A stretch of 64,000 bases of DNA from Candidatus Flexifilum affinis (lineage in GTDB: Bacteria > Chloroflexota > Anaerolineae > Aggregatilineales > Phototrophicaceae), in NCBI GenBank assembly GCA_016713325.1, contig JADJPJ010000002.1, positions 620,001-684,000 on the forward strand, given 5' to 3'. Shown one piece after another: positions 33,569-44,033 of this stretch (position 1 is its first letter; the number at the start of each line of letters is the position of its first letter). A program made the translations under genes and the position numbers. The notes beneath the pieces were generated by a model. It was not told the origin of the DNA and ran no database searches. It was given only the letters and a program-made list of their open reading frames with translations.

Positions 33569-35290
33569 TCAGCGACCGAGGCGGCGGCGGAGCATCCGCC
33601 ACAGCCAGTGGAGTTCTTCCAGGCGCAGGAGGAGCGCCATCCCCACGTAGAGAATCAGGCTCACCGAACCGGCCGCGCCGACCAGCAAGATCTCGCCGTA
33701 AAAACGCTGGGTGTTGACCCGTCCGACGATCAGGGGTTGGACAACCATCACGCCAACCGTCATGACTGCCGCCGCCGCCGCCGCTTTGATCACGGTGATG
33801 GCGAGGCGCTGGTTGCCGAACGACCCCAGGTGGCGGTGCAGGACGATGGCGGAGAGCAGGGCGTGCACCAGATGCTTGACGCTGTCGGCGATCATCAGGC
33901 TGAAGACGCCGATGGTCGGCGCCAGAAACAGGGCTACCACCATGTAGATGATCAGGCTGATCAGTCCGATCAGGGCCGGCGTGAGCGTGTCCTGGCGGGC
34001 GTAGAAGGCATAAACCAGCAGCAGATCGACCGCCGCGAAGGGCAGCCCGAAGAGATACAGCCGCAGGGCGAGGGCTGTCACCTGGGTATCGAATGGGGTG
34101 AAGGCGCCGTGTTCGAACAGCAGGTTGATGATAGGCACCGCCAGAACGAACAGACCGACGGCGGCCGGGATGATCAGCGTGATGGCCATGCGCAGTCCCA
34201 GGCCGAGGGTGTCGCGGAAGGGTCGCTCGCCATCGACAGCCGTCTGGACGGACTGCCGTGACAGAGTCGGCAGGATGGCAATGCTGATGGCCGTCGCCAC
34301 CAGTCCCTGAGGGAACTGAATCAGGGTGGTGGCCCAGTTCATGTAGCTCAGGCTGCTCTCGCCGGTCTGGCTGGCGAGGTTGTAGCTGAAAACGCGTACG
34401 AAGGCGTCCAGGATGAGCGAAAAAGTGACCGGCAGATAGAGCAGGACGATCTGCCTGACGGCCGGGTGACGCCAGCGCAGTGTGAAGCGCAGCCGTGCCA
34501 CCCGCAGGCCGGGGAGCTGCGAGGCCATCTGCACGATCGCGCCAATGAGCCAACCGACCGCTGCCGCGCGGATGCCCTCGATTGGGCGATCGATCAGCCA
34601 GGTGACTTTCAGCGGTGAAACGGCCGCGAAAACCTGAAGCGGCGGGGCCAGCGCCACCGTGCCCAGGACCACACAGCCATTAAAGATCGCGCCGGCCAGC
34701 GCCGGAAAGGTGAAGCTGCGCAGGGCATAGAGTGTGCCGCTGAGGATGGCGAACAGGCTCAGAAACAGCATGGCTGGGGCAGTGATGCGCAGCAGATCAG
34801 CGGCGAGCGACTGGGTGCCGCTGTCGTAGCCGCTGCCCACCAGCCCGACGACGGTCGGCGCGAACAGCATGAGCATGAGCACGATCGCCGCCATCAGGAC
34901 GGTGATGATGCTGACCAGCACCGAAACCAACCGCCACAGCGCGGTCCTGCCGTCGCGCGTGACGACCTCGGCGAGGACGGGGATGATCGCTCCGTTGACG
35001 TGCCCGCCGATCAGCAGGTCGTAGAGGGTGCGCGGGACCAGCGTGGCGACGAAAAAGGCATCGGTGGCCACGGAAGCGCCGAAGAGATTGGTCAGGACGA
35101 TATCACGCGCCATGCCCAGCACACGGCTGGCGACGTTGCCGAGGGCCACGACGCCGGTGGCGCGGGCGACGCTGGCATTGGTCGCTTCCTGGTCGACCGT
35201 CGTCTGTGTTTCGACGGACCCCTCTGCTGCATTGGAGTCTGCGACTCCCACGGCGATATCGCTCAAGATCCCAACCTGCTCCTGCTTCAA
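33569..35290 (-). CDS. murJ: lipid II flippase MurJ (MviN family)
   Basis: This 573-residue protein has about fourteen hydrophobic segments of the MOP-superfamily MurJ type. Visible marks are 'GNVASRVLGMARDIVLTNLFGASVATDAFFVA' at residues 49-80 (the R-x-x-G-x-x-R-D block essential for transport), 'PVLAEVVTRDG', 'SLSYMNWATTLIQFPQGLVATAISIAILPTLSR' and 'FYARQDTLTPALIGLIS'. The first ~45 residues are a polar extension ahead of the first helix. MurJ moves lipid II across the inner membrane for peptidoglycan assembly. It is divergent from a lipoprotein gene (246-base gap) and probably monocistronic. The call is secure. Confidence 0.92.
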   Translation of the reverse strand: MKQEQVGILSDIAVGVADSNAAEGSVETQTTVDQEATNASVARATGVVALGNVASRVLGMARDIVLTNLFGASVATDAFFVATLVPRTLYDLLIGGHVNGAIIPVLAEVVTRDGRTALWRLVSVLVSIITVLMAAIVLMLMLFAPTVVGLVGSGYDSGTQSLAADLLRITAPAMLFLSLFAILSGTLYALRSFTFPALAGAIFNGCVVLGTVALAPPLQVFAAVSPLKVTWLIDRPIEGIRAAAVGWLIGAIVQMASQLPGLRVARLRFTLRWRHPAVRQIVLLYLPVTFSLILDAFVRVFSYNLASQTGESSLSYMNWATTLIQFPQGLVATAISIAILPTLSRQSVQTAVDGERPFRDTLGLGLRMAITLIIPAAVGLFVLAVPIINLLFEHGAFTPFDTQVTALALRLYLFGLPFAAVDLLLVYAFYARQDTLTPALIGLISLIIYMVVALFLAPTIGVFSLMIADSVKHLVHALLSAIVLHRHLGSFGNQRLAITVIKAAAAAAVMTVGVMVVQPLIVGRVNTQRFYGEILLVGAAGSVSLILYVGMALLLRLEELHWLWRMLRRRLGR

Positions 35291-35536
35291 AGCGCGCTTA
35301 GCATAGCATAGGAGATCAGTTCAACGAAGTGGTGATGCGCTCCGTGCATCGTTGGTGAAGCACTTTACACATCCATCGTGAGGCGGGCGAGGCAGCGCGT
35401 CACGCCGTCGAACCGGGAAGTCTGTTGGTGTAACTGTAGCGCGGCCGATTGTCTGGATATTTCGACGTTTCGCGCACGTGCGCACCTGTCCAACTCGTGT
35501 AGAATCACGATAGGTGTGTTGAGGAGCGCCGCGTCG

Positions 35537-36388
35537 ATGAAACAAAATACCCGCCAGCGCTGGATCCATCCGATGATCTTTTCCTTGCTCCTGCTGCTCA
35601 TGGCGGCATGCCAGCAGGGAGCGTCGCCGGCAGCGCCTACCGCCGTGGTCAACGCCACTGTGCTCGGTGAAGACTTCAACCCACAGCCTGGGCTGATCAC
35701 CTGGCAGCGCGAGCCCAACTACGTCCTGTTCCGCGCCGAGATCATCGGCAGTAATGATGCGTTCCTGGCGCGCAACACTGTGCCGGAATGCACGATCTAT
35801 GGTGACAACCGCATCGTCTGGCAGAACAACCTGGACTCGTCAGAGGTGCAGATTCTCGAGGATCGGCTGTCGGACGGTACGATCAGCGCCTTCGTCCAGT
35901 ATCTGACGGTGAACGAGCGCGTCTATACCTATACCGAAAGGCTGCCGGAAGTCGCGGCGCAGTTCGAAACCACGCCGGTGGTTGAGCGGGTCACAGTGGC
36001 CGTGAACGGCATCACCCATCGGGCCGACGGGTTGAGCGGCTGGGACCCGGGCTGGTTCGACCGTGTGCTGACGGCCTGCCAGACTCTCAGCACTGCGCCA
36101 GTGCTGGTGGTGCCCGGCAGCGGCTGGCTGAGCACGCGCGAGGTCGCCTTCAACCCACAGCCACCCTTGATCCTGTGGGATGCCGGCGTAACCGGGATCA
36201 GCCTGGCAGGGTTCACCGGCGACACGCCGGGATGGGTTCAGGGGGCGGGTGTTGGTCAGCTCTGGAACCGCATCCGCGCGCTGCCGGTCAACAGCCTGTA
36301 TCGCGATGGCGACCGCACCTTCCAGGTCGCGCTGCAAGTGCCGGGCGTCACCCTGGGCTCGCCGCCTCAGCCTACCGCTGAGCGCTAG
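35537..36388 (+). CDS. putative lipoprotein, function unknown
   Basis: This 283-residue protein has a signal with the lipobox 'LLLLMAAC', Cys at residue 25. The mature protein has no recognised domain but repeats the phrase 'FNPQPGLI.W' / 'FNPQPPLILW' near residues 55 and 210, which hints at an internal duplication. Its central part has 'NRIVWQNNLDSSEVQILEDRL'. ATG 35537 follows a GAGGAG site. The frame is open further upstream, but without signal features. The next gene begins about 105 bases downstream on the same strand. The function is unknown. Confidence 0.7.
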   Translation: MKQNTRQRWIHPMIFSLLLLLMAACQQGASPAAPTAVVNATVLGEDFNPQPGLITWQREPNYVLFRAEIIGSNDAFLARNTVPECTIYGDNRIVWQNNLDSSEVQILEDRLSDGTISAFVQYLTVNERVYTYTERLPEVAAQFETTPVVERVTVAVNGITHRADGLSGWDPGWFDRVLTACQTLSTAPVLVVPGSGWLSTREVAFNPQPPLILWDAGVTGISLAGFTGDTPGWVQGAGVGQLWNRIRALPVNSLYRDGDRTFQVALQVPGVTLGSPPQPTAER

Positions 36389-36494
36389 CCGTTCTCTGAA
36401 TGCTTCCGCTGCTTCCTCCAGGCGACCCACAGGTCACCCCGAGGGGTGCGGACGAAGTAGCTTCAATCGAATGAATGCTCATCATCAGGATGTT

Positions 36495-37025
36495 ATGAAC
36501 GAAAACGCGACGGCCGATTCGGCCAACCCATCAGTTTCTCTGCCTGAGGCGCTGAACTTTGATGAACAGGATCTGGAGCTGAATCGCGCCGGTCAGATCA
36601 GCGATGCGCAGGCCGAACGTATTCGCAGCCTGTGGCGTCGCAATCTGCTGTGGATCGTCGGCGGGCTGCTGTTCAACGGGTTGGCGGCGACCGTTCTGAT
36701 CTTCGCCGGAACCTCGTCGAATTCGACACCGCTGATCTTTATCGGCATGGGTCTGACGGTGCTGAACGCCGTGATCATGGGCTTGGGCGCGACGAACTAC
36801 ATGCGCACCCAGCGCGACCTGCGCCAGCGGCAGGTCGAAACGATCCAGGGCACGCTGCGCCACACAATTCGTGTCAGCGGCCGCAACCGCACCTATATTC
36901 TAGAGGTGGGTGGCGAACGCCTGATTGTCCCTCGGCCGGTGTTCAGTGCTTTTGAAGAAGCGAAGGCCTACCGGCTGTATCGTTCGCCGGCGACGCGCAT
37001 CCTGTTCGCCGCAGAGCGGGCGTAA
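36495..37025 (+). CDS. small membrane protein with two TM segments, function unknown
   Basis: This 176-residue protein has an acidic N-terminus of about 45 residues, two TM helices ('LLWIVGGLLFNGLAATVLIFAG' and 'LIFIGMGLTVLNAVIMGLGA') and a polar, beta-prone C-terminal domain of about 75 residues ('RVSGRNRTYILEVGGERLIVPRPVFSAF'). The frame is open upstream but the ATG at 36495 has an AGGA site. The hairpin topology suggests both ends lie in the cytoplasm. No family recognised. It is followed by two intergenic palindromes. Confidence 0.65.
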   Translation: MNENATADSANPSVSLPEALNFDEQDLELNRAGQISDAQAERIRSLWRRNLLWIVGGLLFNGLAATVLIFAGTSSNSTPLIFIGMGLTVLNAVIMGLGATNYMRTQRDLRQRQVETIQGTLRHTIRVSGRNRTYILEVGGERLIVPRPVFSAFEEAKAYRLYRSPATRILFAAERA

Positions 37026-37041
37026 GCAACCTCACCCCTCG

Positions 37042-37067
37042 TTCCCCTCTCCGCACGGAGAGGGGAA
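37042..37067. repeat. 12-bp stem palindrome TTCCCCTCTCCG-CA-CGGAGAGGGGAA
   Basis: A perfect 12-bp inverted repeat with a two-base loop, 16 bases after the small membrane protein gene. There is no T-run, so it looks like an interspersed repeat rather than a terminator. Confidence 0.6.
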
Positions 37068-37136
37068 GACCAAGGGATATTGGCAACGGGTTGGGGAAAA
37101 CGAGTACAGCGACGAGAGAGAATGGCGAAGTATTCC

Positions 37137-37195
37137 GTAGGGGCGGGGCAATGTCCCCGACCATTCCCTGGGCGGACACGTTGGTCCGCCCCTAC
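37137..37195. repeat. palindromic repeat GTAGGGGCGG...CCGCCCCTAC
   Basis: Ten-base terminal inverted repeats (37137-37146, 37186-37195) enclose two inner stems, GGGG..CCCC and GGGCGGA..TCCGCCC. It lies between convergent genes. Together with 37042-37067 it fills the 215-base gap before tal/pgi. Confidence 0.6.
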
Positions 37196-37240
37196 AAACA
37201 CGTATTCGGTTAGGAGCGGTCCCATGTGCCCGCCAAAGAA

Positions 37241-40110
37241 TCAGCGTCGGCGCTCGCCGGCCAGATCTATCGCCTTGAGGATCTGATCCATGCCTGCGGC
37301 CACATCGCCGAGCAGGTGCAGCCGGATGGCCCGGCGGTGCCGCTGCTGCAGCGCTTCCAGATCGCCCGCCGCCTGCGCGGCTACCAGTGTGCCGAACCCG
37401 TAGCCAGCATCCGGTATGGAGAGGTTGTCCTCGTCGGTCGTGAGCTGGATGAAGACGCCGTTGGACGCTCCCCCTTTGTGAATCTGGCCGGTGCTGTGCA
37501 GGTAGCGTGGGCCAAACCCCAGCGTCACCGCGCGCTTGGAGACGTGGCGCAGCCGCCGCCGCACATCCTCCAGCAGGGCAATGGTCGTGCTCGTCTGCGG
37601 CAGATAGGCCAGTAGCGCAAAGTAGTCACCTGCGACAGTGGCGTTGAACTGCGCCGCCAGCATGCCACTCAGCGTGCTCCGCTCATATTGGTGCTGGGTG
37701 CACAGATCGTAGATCAGCTTGGCCATGGTGTCGTCGGCGTAGAGCTGAATGCTGCCGGCTTCGAGGATTGGCTCCGGCCTGGGCAGCGCACTCACGCCGC
37801 TGTAGGCTTCCAGAAGCCGCAGGGTGTTGGCCTTGGTCTCGCCGACGTTCGGCTCGTCGAAGGGGTTGACACCCAGGATCTTCCCGGCGATGGCCGCTGC
37901 GTAGGCCCAGCGGAAGAACTCGCCGCCGAGCGCATAGGTGTCCTTCAGATGCAGCGTGACGACCGGATGGCCCGCCTGCTTCAGCATGGTGATGCCAGCG
38001 TCGGTCTCTTCATTCTGATCGCCTTCGACGCGCACATAGACGAACAGCCGGTCGGTCGAATAATCGTGCGGCATACCGATGGTCGCGCCGACCACGGGCA
38101 CCAGGCCCTTACCTTCTTTGCCGGTGCTTTCGGCGATGAGCTGCTCGACCCACGGACCGAACGGAACGATCGACGGGCTGAAGTGCAGGGTGATCTTGTC
38201 CTTGCCGGCCTTGCCCAGCGTGCCCATGATCACGCCCAGCCACAGGCCGGGGTGATGCTCTGCGGGGATATTCGGCCCGCAGGCGATCATCATGCGCTCG
38301 GCGCTGGTGGCCAGCCGCTTGAAGTCGATGCCCAGCAGGGCGGCCGGACCCATGCCGAAGTAAGTGAGCGCAGCGTAGCGCCCGCCGACGTCCGACGGGT
38401 TGACGAGCACGTCGAGGAACCCCCTGGCATGCGCTTCCGCTTCAAGCTGGCTGCCGGCGTCGGTGATGGCGATGAACTGCTTGCCATTGGCGCCCGTCCG
38501 CTGGAAGAAGTACTTGTAGAGCGACCAGGTTTCGATGGTGGAACCAGACTTGCTGGAGACGACGAACACTGTGCGCTCGAGGTCGATCTGCGATTCGAGC
38601 TGGCGAATGGCCGATGGGGCAGTGCTGTCCAGCAGCAGGAATTTCGGACGGCCCGATGCGCTGCCAAAGACGTTGAACAGCGCTTCCGGCGCCAGGCTGG
38701 AACCGCCCATTCCCAGCAGCACCAGGTGGGTGGGCTTGGGCTCGAAGGCGCGGTCGGCCAGTGCCTGCAAGCGTTCCAGGTCAATGGTCTGACGCGTGTT
38801 CAGCCAACCCAGGCTGGAGCGCGCCTTGGCGATGACGGCCGGGTTGTCCTTCCACAGGCTGCCATCGAGATTCCACAGTCGGGCATTGGAGTGGTCCTTG
38901 GTGCACTCGGCAACGGCTTCCTTGACCGAGTCGGCGTACATGCCCAGCGTCAGTTCCTGCTGCGCCATCACGCCGGTGCGCATGACGTCGCGCTTGGCCT
39001 CGACATGCGCCAGAAGATCCTGGAAGGAGTCGATGAAGGCTTCCACACCATCGGTCTGAAGCTGGAGGGTCACTGCACTCATGTCGATGCCGACCTCGGC
39101 CAGCATATCCATGATCTGCTGTGCTTCGTCGATCTCGTGTTCCAGCAGCGTGTTGGCGGCCGTGCCATGGTCTTTGAACAGCTTGAGCGTGTCCGGCGGC
39201 ACGGTGTTGACGGTGTCCGGGCCGATCAGCGAGTCGACGTACATCGTGTCGGCGTACGCCGCGTTCTTCGTGCCGGTCGAAGCCCAGAGCAGTCGTTGGA
39301 CCATGGCGCCAGAGTCGCGCAGGGTCTCGAAGCGCTTCCCGTAGAACATGTCCTTGAAGCGCTTGTAGGCGATCTTGGCGTTGGCGATGGCCGATTTGCC
39401 CTTGAGCTGATTGTTGAGCGTGACCCGGCCGAGATCGCCGCGCATCTGCGCCGCCCGGATGTTGTTGTCGAGCATCCGGTCAACGGCCACGTCGATGCGG
39501 CTCAGGAAGAAGCTGGCCACGGAGGCGATGTTGCTGACATCCTGGCCCTCGGCGTGACGTCGCTCCAGGCCGCGAATGAAGGCCTCAGCCACCTGGATAT
39601 AGTTGTCGATGCTGAAGATCAGTGTGACGTTGACATTGACCCCGGCGGCGATCGCCTCTTCGATGGCCGGGATGCCGGCATCGGTCGCCGGGATCTTGAT
39701 CATCGCGTTGGGCCGTCCGACGGCGGCGAACAGCCGCTTGGCCTCATTCGCCGTGGATTGCGTGTCGTTGGCGATCAGGGGCGAGACCTCCAGGCTGACG
39801 TACCCGTCCTTGCCGCCGGTGCGGTCATAGATGGGGCGCAGCAGGTCGAGAGCATGCTGGATATCCTCGACGGCCAGGCGTTCGTAGATGTCGTAGGGAT
39901 CGAGCTCCAGCATGGTCATGAGCGCTGAGTCGTAGTCGCTGCTGCCGCCGATCGCCTTCTGGAAGATGGTCGGGTTCGACGTGATGCCGAGGACGCCGTC
40001 CTGGTCGATCATGCGCTGAAGCTCACCGCTGGTGATCAGGCTTCGGCGGATGTTGTCATACCAGATGCTTTGCCCGAACTGCTGGACGTCAACAGGGGGT
40101 TGCCTGCCAT
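37241..40110 (-). CDS. bifunctional transaldolase / glucose-6-phosphate isomerase (frameshift at codon ~6)
   Basis: Residues 1 to about 370 are transaldolase: 'DVQQFGQSIWYDNIRRSLI' at the start and the Schiff-base Lys in 'PNAMIKIPATDAGIPAIEEAI'. The rest is a phosphoglucose isomerase of the SIS fold, with 'VFVVSSKSGSTIETWSLYKYF' and 'LGMGGSSLAPEAL'. The fused enzyme is known from several Chloroflexota and cyanobacteria. The natural start, ATG 40110 ('MAGNP..', with GAGGAG upstream), is one base out of frame with the body: six rather than five G in GGGGG at 40095-40099 (plus strand) would join them. Otherwise the frame lacks a good start. It is the last gene of the tkt-rpiB-tal/pgi operon and links the pentose phosphate pathway to glycolysis. 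Confidence 0.88.
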
Positions 40111-40139
40111 GTGTGCCACTCCTCAAAAACAAAGTATCG

Positions 40140-40619
40140 TCAATTTTGTCCGTCGTGACTGTCGTGCTCGGCGGCGCGCTGCTCCATCGCCTGAACCATC
40201 TGAAACCGTCTGGCGTAGCGTTCTTCGTCCAGCGGTTTGGCTGCAAGGAAGGACGACGCAAGCTCTTCAGCCAGCGTCGACCCGATCACGCGCGCACCCA
40301 GCACGCACACGTTCATGAAGTCGTGTTCCACGCCCTGGTGCGCGCTGTGGATGTCGTGGCAGATGGCCGCGTAGATGCCTGGAATCTTGTTGGCGGCGAT
40401 AGACACGCCCACGCCACTGCCGCATATCAGGATTCCGCGTTCAGCTCGCCCATCCAGAATGGCATCGCCCACGGCCTGCGCGGCATCGGGATAGTCGACC
40501 CGCCGCTCTGCGGAGTCCGTGCCCAGGTCGAGGACTTCGCGTCCGTGCTGCTTCAGGAATTGGACCAGGTGTTCCTTGAGCGGAAACCCGGCGTGGTCGG
40601 ATGCCAGTGCGATCTTCAT
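40140..40619 (-). CDS. rpiB: ribose 5-phosphate isomerase B
   Basis: This 159-residue protein is a clear RpiB/LacAB family member: '[18 protein letters not shown]' at the N-terminus (the D-H-A-G substrate loop), the catalytic Cys in '[17 protein letters not shown]' and '[18 protein letters not shown]' (active-site His and Arg region). It interconverts ribose 5-phosphate and ribulose 5-phosphate. Its ATG overlaps the transketolase stop by four bases (ATGA), and tal/pgi follows 30 bases downstream, giving a three-gene non-oxidative pentose phosphate operon. Confidence 0.94.
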   Translation of the reverse strand: MKIALASDHAGFPLKEHLVQFLKQHGREVLDLGTDSAERRVDYPDAAQAVGDAILDGRAERGILICGSGVGVSIAANKIPGIYAAICHDIHSAHQGVEHDFMNVCVLGARVIGSTLAEELASSFLAAKPLDEERYARRFQMVQAMEQRAAEHDSHDGQN

Positions 40620-42646
40620 CTCTGTTCCTTACCACTCACGTCGAGCAGCGTGCGCGCGGTTTCGACCACCACCTCCGGTGTCAAACCGTACTCCTGGTAC
40701 AGGCGCTGGTAGGGTGCGCTGGCGCCGAACCGGTCCACGCCGATGCACACGCCGTCCAGGCCCACGTAGCGCTGCCATCCGGTGGTGACGCCTGCTTCGA
40801 TGCTGACGCGCGCTTTGACGCTGGGCGGCAGCACCGCGTCTTTATACTCCTGCGTCTGTTCCTCGAACCGCTCCCAGGAGGGCAGCGAGACAAGGCGCAC
40901 CTTCATCCCCTGGGCGGTGAGCGTCCGCCACGCCGCATGGGCGATGTGGACTTCGCTGCCGGCGCTGAGCAGGATCAACTCGGGCGCCCCGTCGCTGTCG
41001 GCCAGGATGTAGCCGCCGCGGGCAGTGCCGGCGTGGATGGCGTCGATGCCGCCTTCCAGACCATCGCCGGTCAGGGCCGGCAGATTCTGGCGCGTGAAGA
41101 TCAGGACGACCGGCTTGTCGGCCAGCATGGCTTCGCGCCATGCCGCCGCCGTCTCGTTGGCATCGGCCGGCCGGTACACGTACAGGTCGGGGATGAGACG
41201 CAGCGACATGACGTGCTCCACAGGCTGGTGCGTCGGACCGTCTTCGCCGAGGCCGATGCTGTCATGGGTGAAGACGTAGAGCGACTGGATGCCCATCAGC
41301 GCGCCGAGACGAATGGTCGGGCGCATGTAATCGCTGAATTGCAGGAAGGTCGCCGAATACGGCTTGGTGACGCCGCCGTGCAGCGCCAGGCCATTGACGA
41401 TGGCGCCCATGGCATGTTCGCGCACGCCGAAGCGCAGGTTGCGGGCGGCCGGCTTGCCGTGTCCGGTGTTGTCCGCGCCCTTGATCAGGGTGCGGGTGCT
41501 GCCTGCGAGATCGGCATCGCCGCCGATGAAGGTCGGAATGTGTTTGGCAATGGCGTTGAGGACCTCCCCGTTGGCGACGCGGGTGGCGATCTCCTTGGAG
41601 CCGTCATAGCGCGGCAGATCGGCATCCCAGCCCGCGGGGAGCTCGCCCCGCATGGCGCGCGCGAACTCGGCGGCCAGTTCAGGGAAGGCAGCGCGGTAGG
41701 CTTCGAAGCGCCCCTGCCAGGCGGCCTGCTGCTGCTGGCCGGCTTCGACCGCTTCGCGGAAGTGCTCCAGCGCCTGGCCGGGAACATAGAAGTCTTCTTC
41801 GGGCCAGCCGTAGTGTTCGCGCACCAGCTTGATCTCGTCCTTACCGAGCGGAGCGCCGTGCGCTTCGCTCGTGCCGCCCTTGTTGGGGCTGCCATAGCCG
41901 ATGATGGTGCGGATCTCGATCAGGGTCGGCTTGTCGGTCACGCTCTTGGCTTCGCGCAGCGCCTGGTCGATGGCCTCGACGTCATTGCCATCTTCCACGC
42001 GCAGAGTATGCCAGCCATAGGCCCGGAAACGGGCCATCACGTCCTCGTTGAACGTCATGTCCGCAGCACCGTCGAGGGTGATGCTGTTGCTGTCGTACAG
42101 GAAGACCAGCTTACCCAGGCCCCAGAGGCCGGCCAGCGACGCCGCCTCAGACGAGATGCCCTCCATCAGGTCGCCATCGCTTACGATCGCGAATGTCATG
42201 TGGTCGACGATTTCGTGTCCCGGCCGGTTGAAGTGTGCGGCGAGGAATGCTTCAGCAAGGGCGAAGCCGACGGCGTTGGCCGTCCCCTGACCGAGCGGGC
42301 CGGTGGTTGTCTCGACGCCCGGCGTGAGGTGATACTCCGGGTGGCCGGGTGTGTTGCTGCCCCACTGACGGAAATTCTTCAAGTCGTCCAGCGACACGTC
42401 GTATCCCGTCAGGTAAAGCAGCGAGTAGATCAGCATGGAGCCGTGTCCGGCGCTGAGGACGAAGCGATCGCGATTGCTCCAGTGCGGGTCACGAGGGTTG
42501 TGATGAAGGTGACGCGTCCACAGCGCATAGGCCATGGGCGCCGCGCCCATCGGCAGGCCGGGATGACCGCTGTTCGCCTTCTGAACGGCGTCGATGGACA
42601 GGGTCCGTATGCTATTGACAGCAAGGTTCTGGATGTCGGACGACAC
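40616..42646 (-). CDS. tkt: transketolase
   Basis: At 676 residues it has the usual size. The thiamine pyrophosphate domain shows '[19 protein letters not shown]' near residue 25 and the cofactor motif '[18 protein letters not shown]' (G-D-G followed by E-x15-N 'YDSN') near residue 155. The pyrimidine-binding and C-terminal domains follow ('[20 protein letters not shown]', '[19 protein letters not shown]'). Transketolase moves two-carbon units between sugar phosphates. It opens the tkt-rpiB-tal/pgi operon and has an extended -10 promoter about 45 bases upstream. The call is secure. Confidence 0.96.
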   Translation of the reverse strand: MSSDIQNLAVNSIRTLSIDAVQKANSGHPGLPMGAAPMAYALWTRHLHHNPRDPHWSNRDRFVLSAGHGSMLIYSLLYLTGYDVSLDDLKNFRQWGSNTPGHPEYHLTPGVETTTGPLGQGTANAVGFALAEAFLAAHFNRPGHEIVDHMTFAIVSDGDLMEGISSEAASLAGLWGLGKLVFLYDSNSITLDGAADMTFNEDVMARFRAYGWHTLRVEDGNDVEAIDQALREAKSVTDKPTLIEIRTIIGYGSPNKGGTSEAHGAPLGKDEIKLVREHYGWPEEDFYVPGQALEHFREAVEAGQQQQAAWQGRFEAYRAAFPELAAEFARAMRGELPAGWDADLPRYDGSKEIATRVANGEVLNAIAKHIPTFIGGDADLAGSTRTLIKGADNTGHGKPAARNLRFGVREHAMGAIVNGLALHGGVTKPYSATFLQFSDYMRPTIRLGALMGIQSLYVFTHDSIGLGEDGPTHQPVEHVMSLRLIPDLYVYRPADANETAAAWREAMLADKPVVLIFTRQNLPALTGDGLEGGIDAIHAGTARGGYILADSDGAPELILLSAGSEVHIAHAAWRTLTAQGMKVRLVSLPSWERFEEQTQEYKDAVLPPSVKARVSIEAGVTTGWQRYVGLDGVCIGVDRFGASAPYQRLYQEYGLTPEVVVETARTLLDVSGKEQR

Positions 42647-42688
42647 GAGGAATTATCCTTTATTCGCTGTTTTCAGTTTATGAACGCG

Positions 42689-42697
42689 ATTATAACA
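42689..42697 (-). promoter_or_regulatory. extended -10 promoter of the tkt-rpiB-tal/pgi operon
   Basis: On the minus strand TGTTATAAT (TGn plus a perfect TATAAT, hexamer at 42694-42689) lies 43 bases before the tkt start. The -35 region has no good match. Confidence 0.5.
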
Positions 42698-42764
42698 TGG
42701 CGCTCACATTTGGCCGATCTTCCTGGAGTAAAATAGGACGACTGTTGAGAAGGGCACGCCGCTT

Positions 42765-44033
42765 GTGACGACATGGATGCTTCTGGCTGTTGGAGTGGGA
42801 TTCGCCGCACTGAGCGGGCTGAACGATCTGCTCAAGACAGTATTTCGACGAAATAACGTCGGCTTTCTCGATCTGCTCCTGACCTTTTTGGGGCTGCTGC
42901 TTCCCGTGTCGGCGCTGATTGTCGCCCACCTGGGGGAGACGCCCGATCCGATGATCGCGCAGTTCGTCCTGATGACGGCGGGGGTGGTCGCGGCGGCGCA
43001 TCTGCTCATCCTGCTTCTGGAGTTGTTTCGACCGCAGCGCCTGCGTGGTTCTCGTGGACTGCTGGGGATCTTTGCCGGGCTGCTGATGGGGTTTTCCGCG
43101 ATCTATGTGCCGTTTCTGAGCGTCTATTTTTCTCTGGATACTGAACGGGCGCCAGCCGTCAGCGTCGCGGCCGCGCCGACCCGTGTCGGGGGTTCGGAAG
43201 ATTCGTCGGATGCCACGGCCGTGGCCGAAGCGGAACAGCGCGAGCGCTTCGCCGAACTGTTCCGCACCATTTTTGGCTTTGTGGCGGACGAGACCGAACT
43301 CGACGAGCTGGAGATTGTGGATCGGTTGGAGGCAGGGACTCCTCTGGCCAAGATCATTACCGACAATGGCGGCGATGTGGATAAGGTCGTGCGGCAGATC
43401 GCCGAAGTCACCCGCGAGGCAGTGCGCGAATCGGCGGCCGATGGCTCGATAAATCCGATTCAGGCTGCGCTGGCGGTGAGCCAGATGGAGACCTTGATCC
43501 GCTTCCTCGTCAATTCCGATATCACTCGGCTGGGTGAGCGTATGGGCGGCGCCACGCCCGTACCCGATGCCACGCAGCCAAGCCTGCGTGCACTGTTCCT
43601 CACTCCGGAATCCGATGCTGCGACGCCGTCGGCGACCGAACCGCCGATAGCGCAGCCGTCTGTACAGCCGACCGCTACGCCTTCGTCGATCCCCGATCCG
43701 ACGGCGACTCGCACCCCCGCTCCGACGCTGGAGCCGACGGCCACCCGCTTCGTCTTCGCAACACGGACTCCCACCGCGACCCTGACGCCGGTCCGACCGT
43801 GCCTTGCTTCGGTCGAGTACAACCTGCGTCTGCGGGCTGCGCCGGACTATGACAGCGAAACGCTGGTCGTGATCCCGTATGGTACGACCGTCGAACTGTA
43901 TCGCCAGGGAGGATTAACCGAGGGCGGCGCAATCTGGTGGTTGGCCGAATACGAGGGTCAGCAGGGCTGGCTAGACGGTGAGTTCATGCTGGTCAGCACC
44001 GCCTGCGAAGCGCTTCCGCCGCTGGGACGGTAG
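42765..44033 (+). CDS. membrane protein with C-terminal bacterial SH3 domain
   Basis: This 422-residue protein starts at GTG 42765 (AGAAGGG upstream). It has four TM helices in residues 1-125, then a helical cytoplasmic or extracytoplasmic region (about 150-260, 'ELDELEIVDRLEAGTPLAKII'), a Thr/Pro-rich low-complexity linker of about 70 residues ('PTATPSSIPDPTATRTPAP') and an SH3b domain at the end ('YNLRLRAAPDYDSETL', 'WWLAEYEGQQGWLDGEF'). Such linkers and SH3b domains are common at the surface of Chloroflexota, where SH3b domains often bind peptidoglycan. No enzyme signature is seen. It is divergent from tkt. Confidence 0.75.
   Translation: MTTWMLLAVGVGFAALSGLNDLLKTVFRRNNVGFLDLLLTFLGLLLPVSALIVAHLGETPDPMIAQFVLMTAGVVAAAHLLILLLELFRPQRLRGSRGLLGIFAGLLMGFSAIYVPFLSVYFSLDTERAPAVSVAAAPTRVGGSEDSSDATAVAEAEQRERFAELFRTIFGFVADETELDELEIVDRLEAGTPLAKIITDNGGDVDKVVRQIAEVTREAVRESAADGSINPIQAALAVSQMETLIRFLVNSDITRLGERMGGATPVPDATQPSLRALFLTPESDAATPSATEPPIAQPSVQPTATPSSIPDPTATRTPAPTLEPTATRFVFATRTPTATLTPVRPCLASVEYNLRLRAAPDYDSETLVVIPYGTTVELYRQGGLTEGGAIWWLAEYEGQQGWLDGEFMLVSTACEALPPLGR

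Noticed and set aside
37026-37240. CRISPR-like repeats
   Set aside because: The palindromes are single copies with different sequences and have no regular spacing or spacers.
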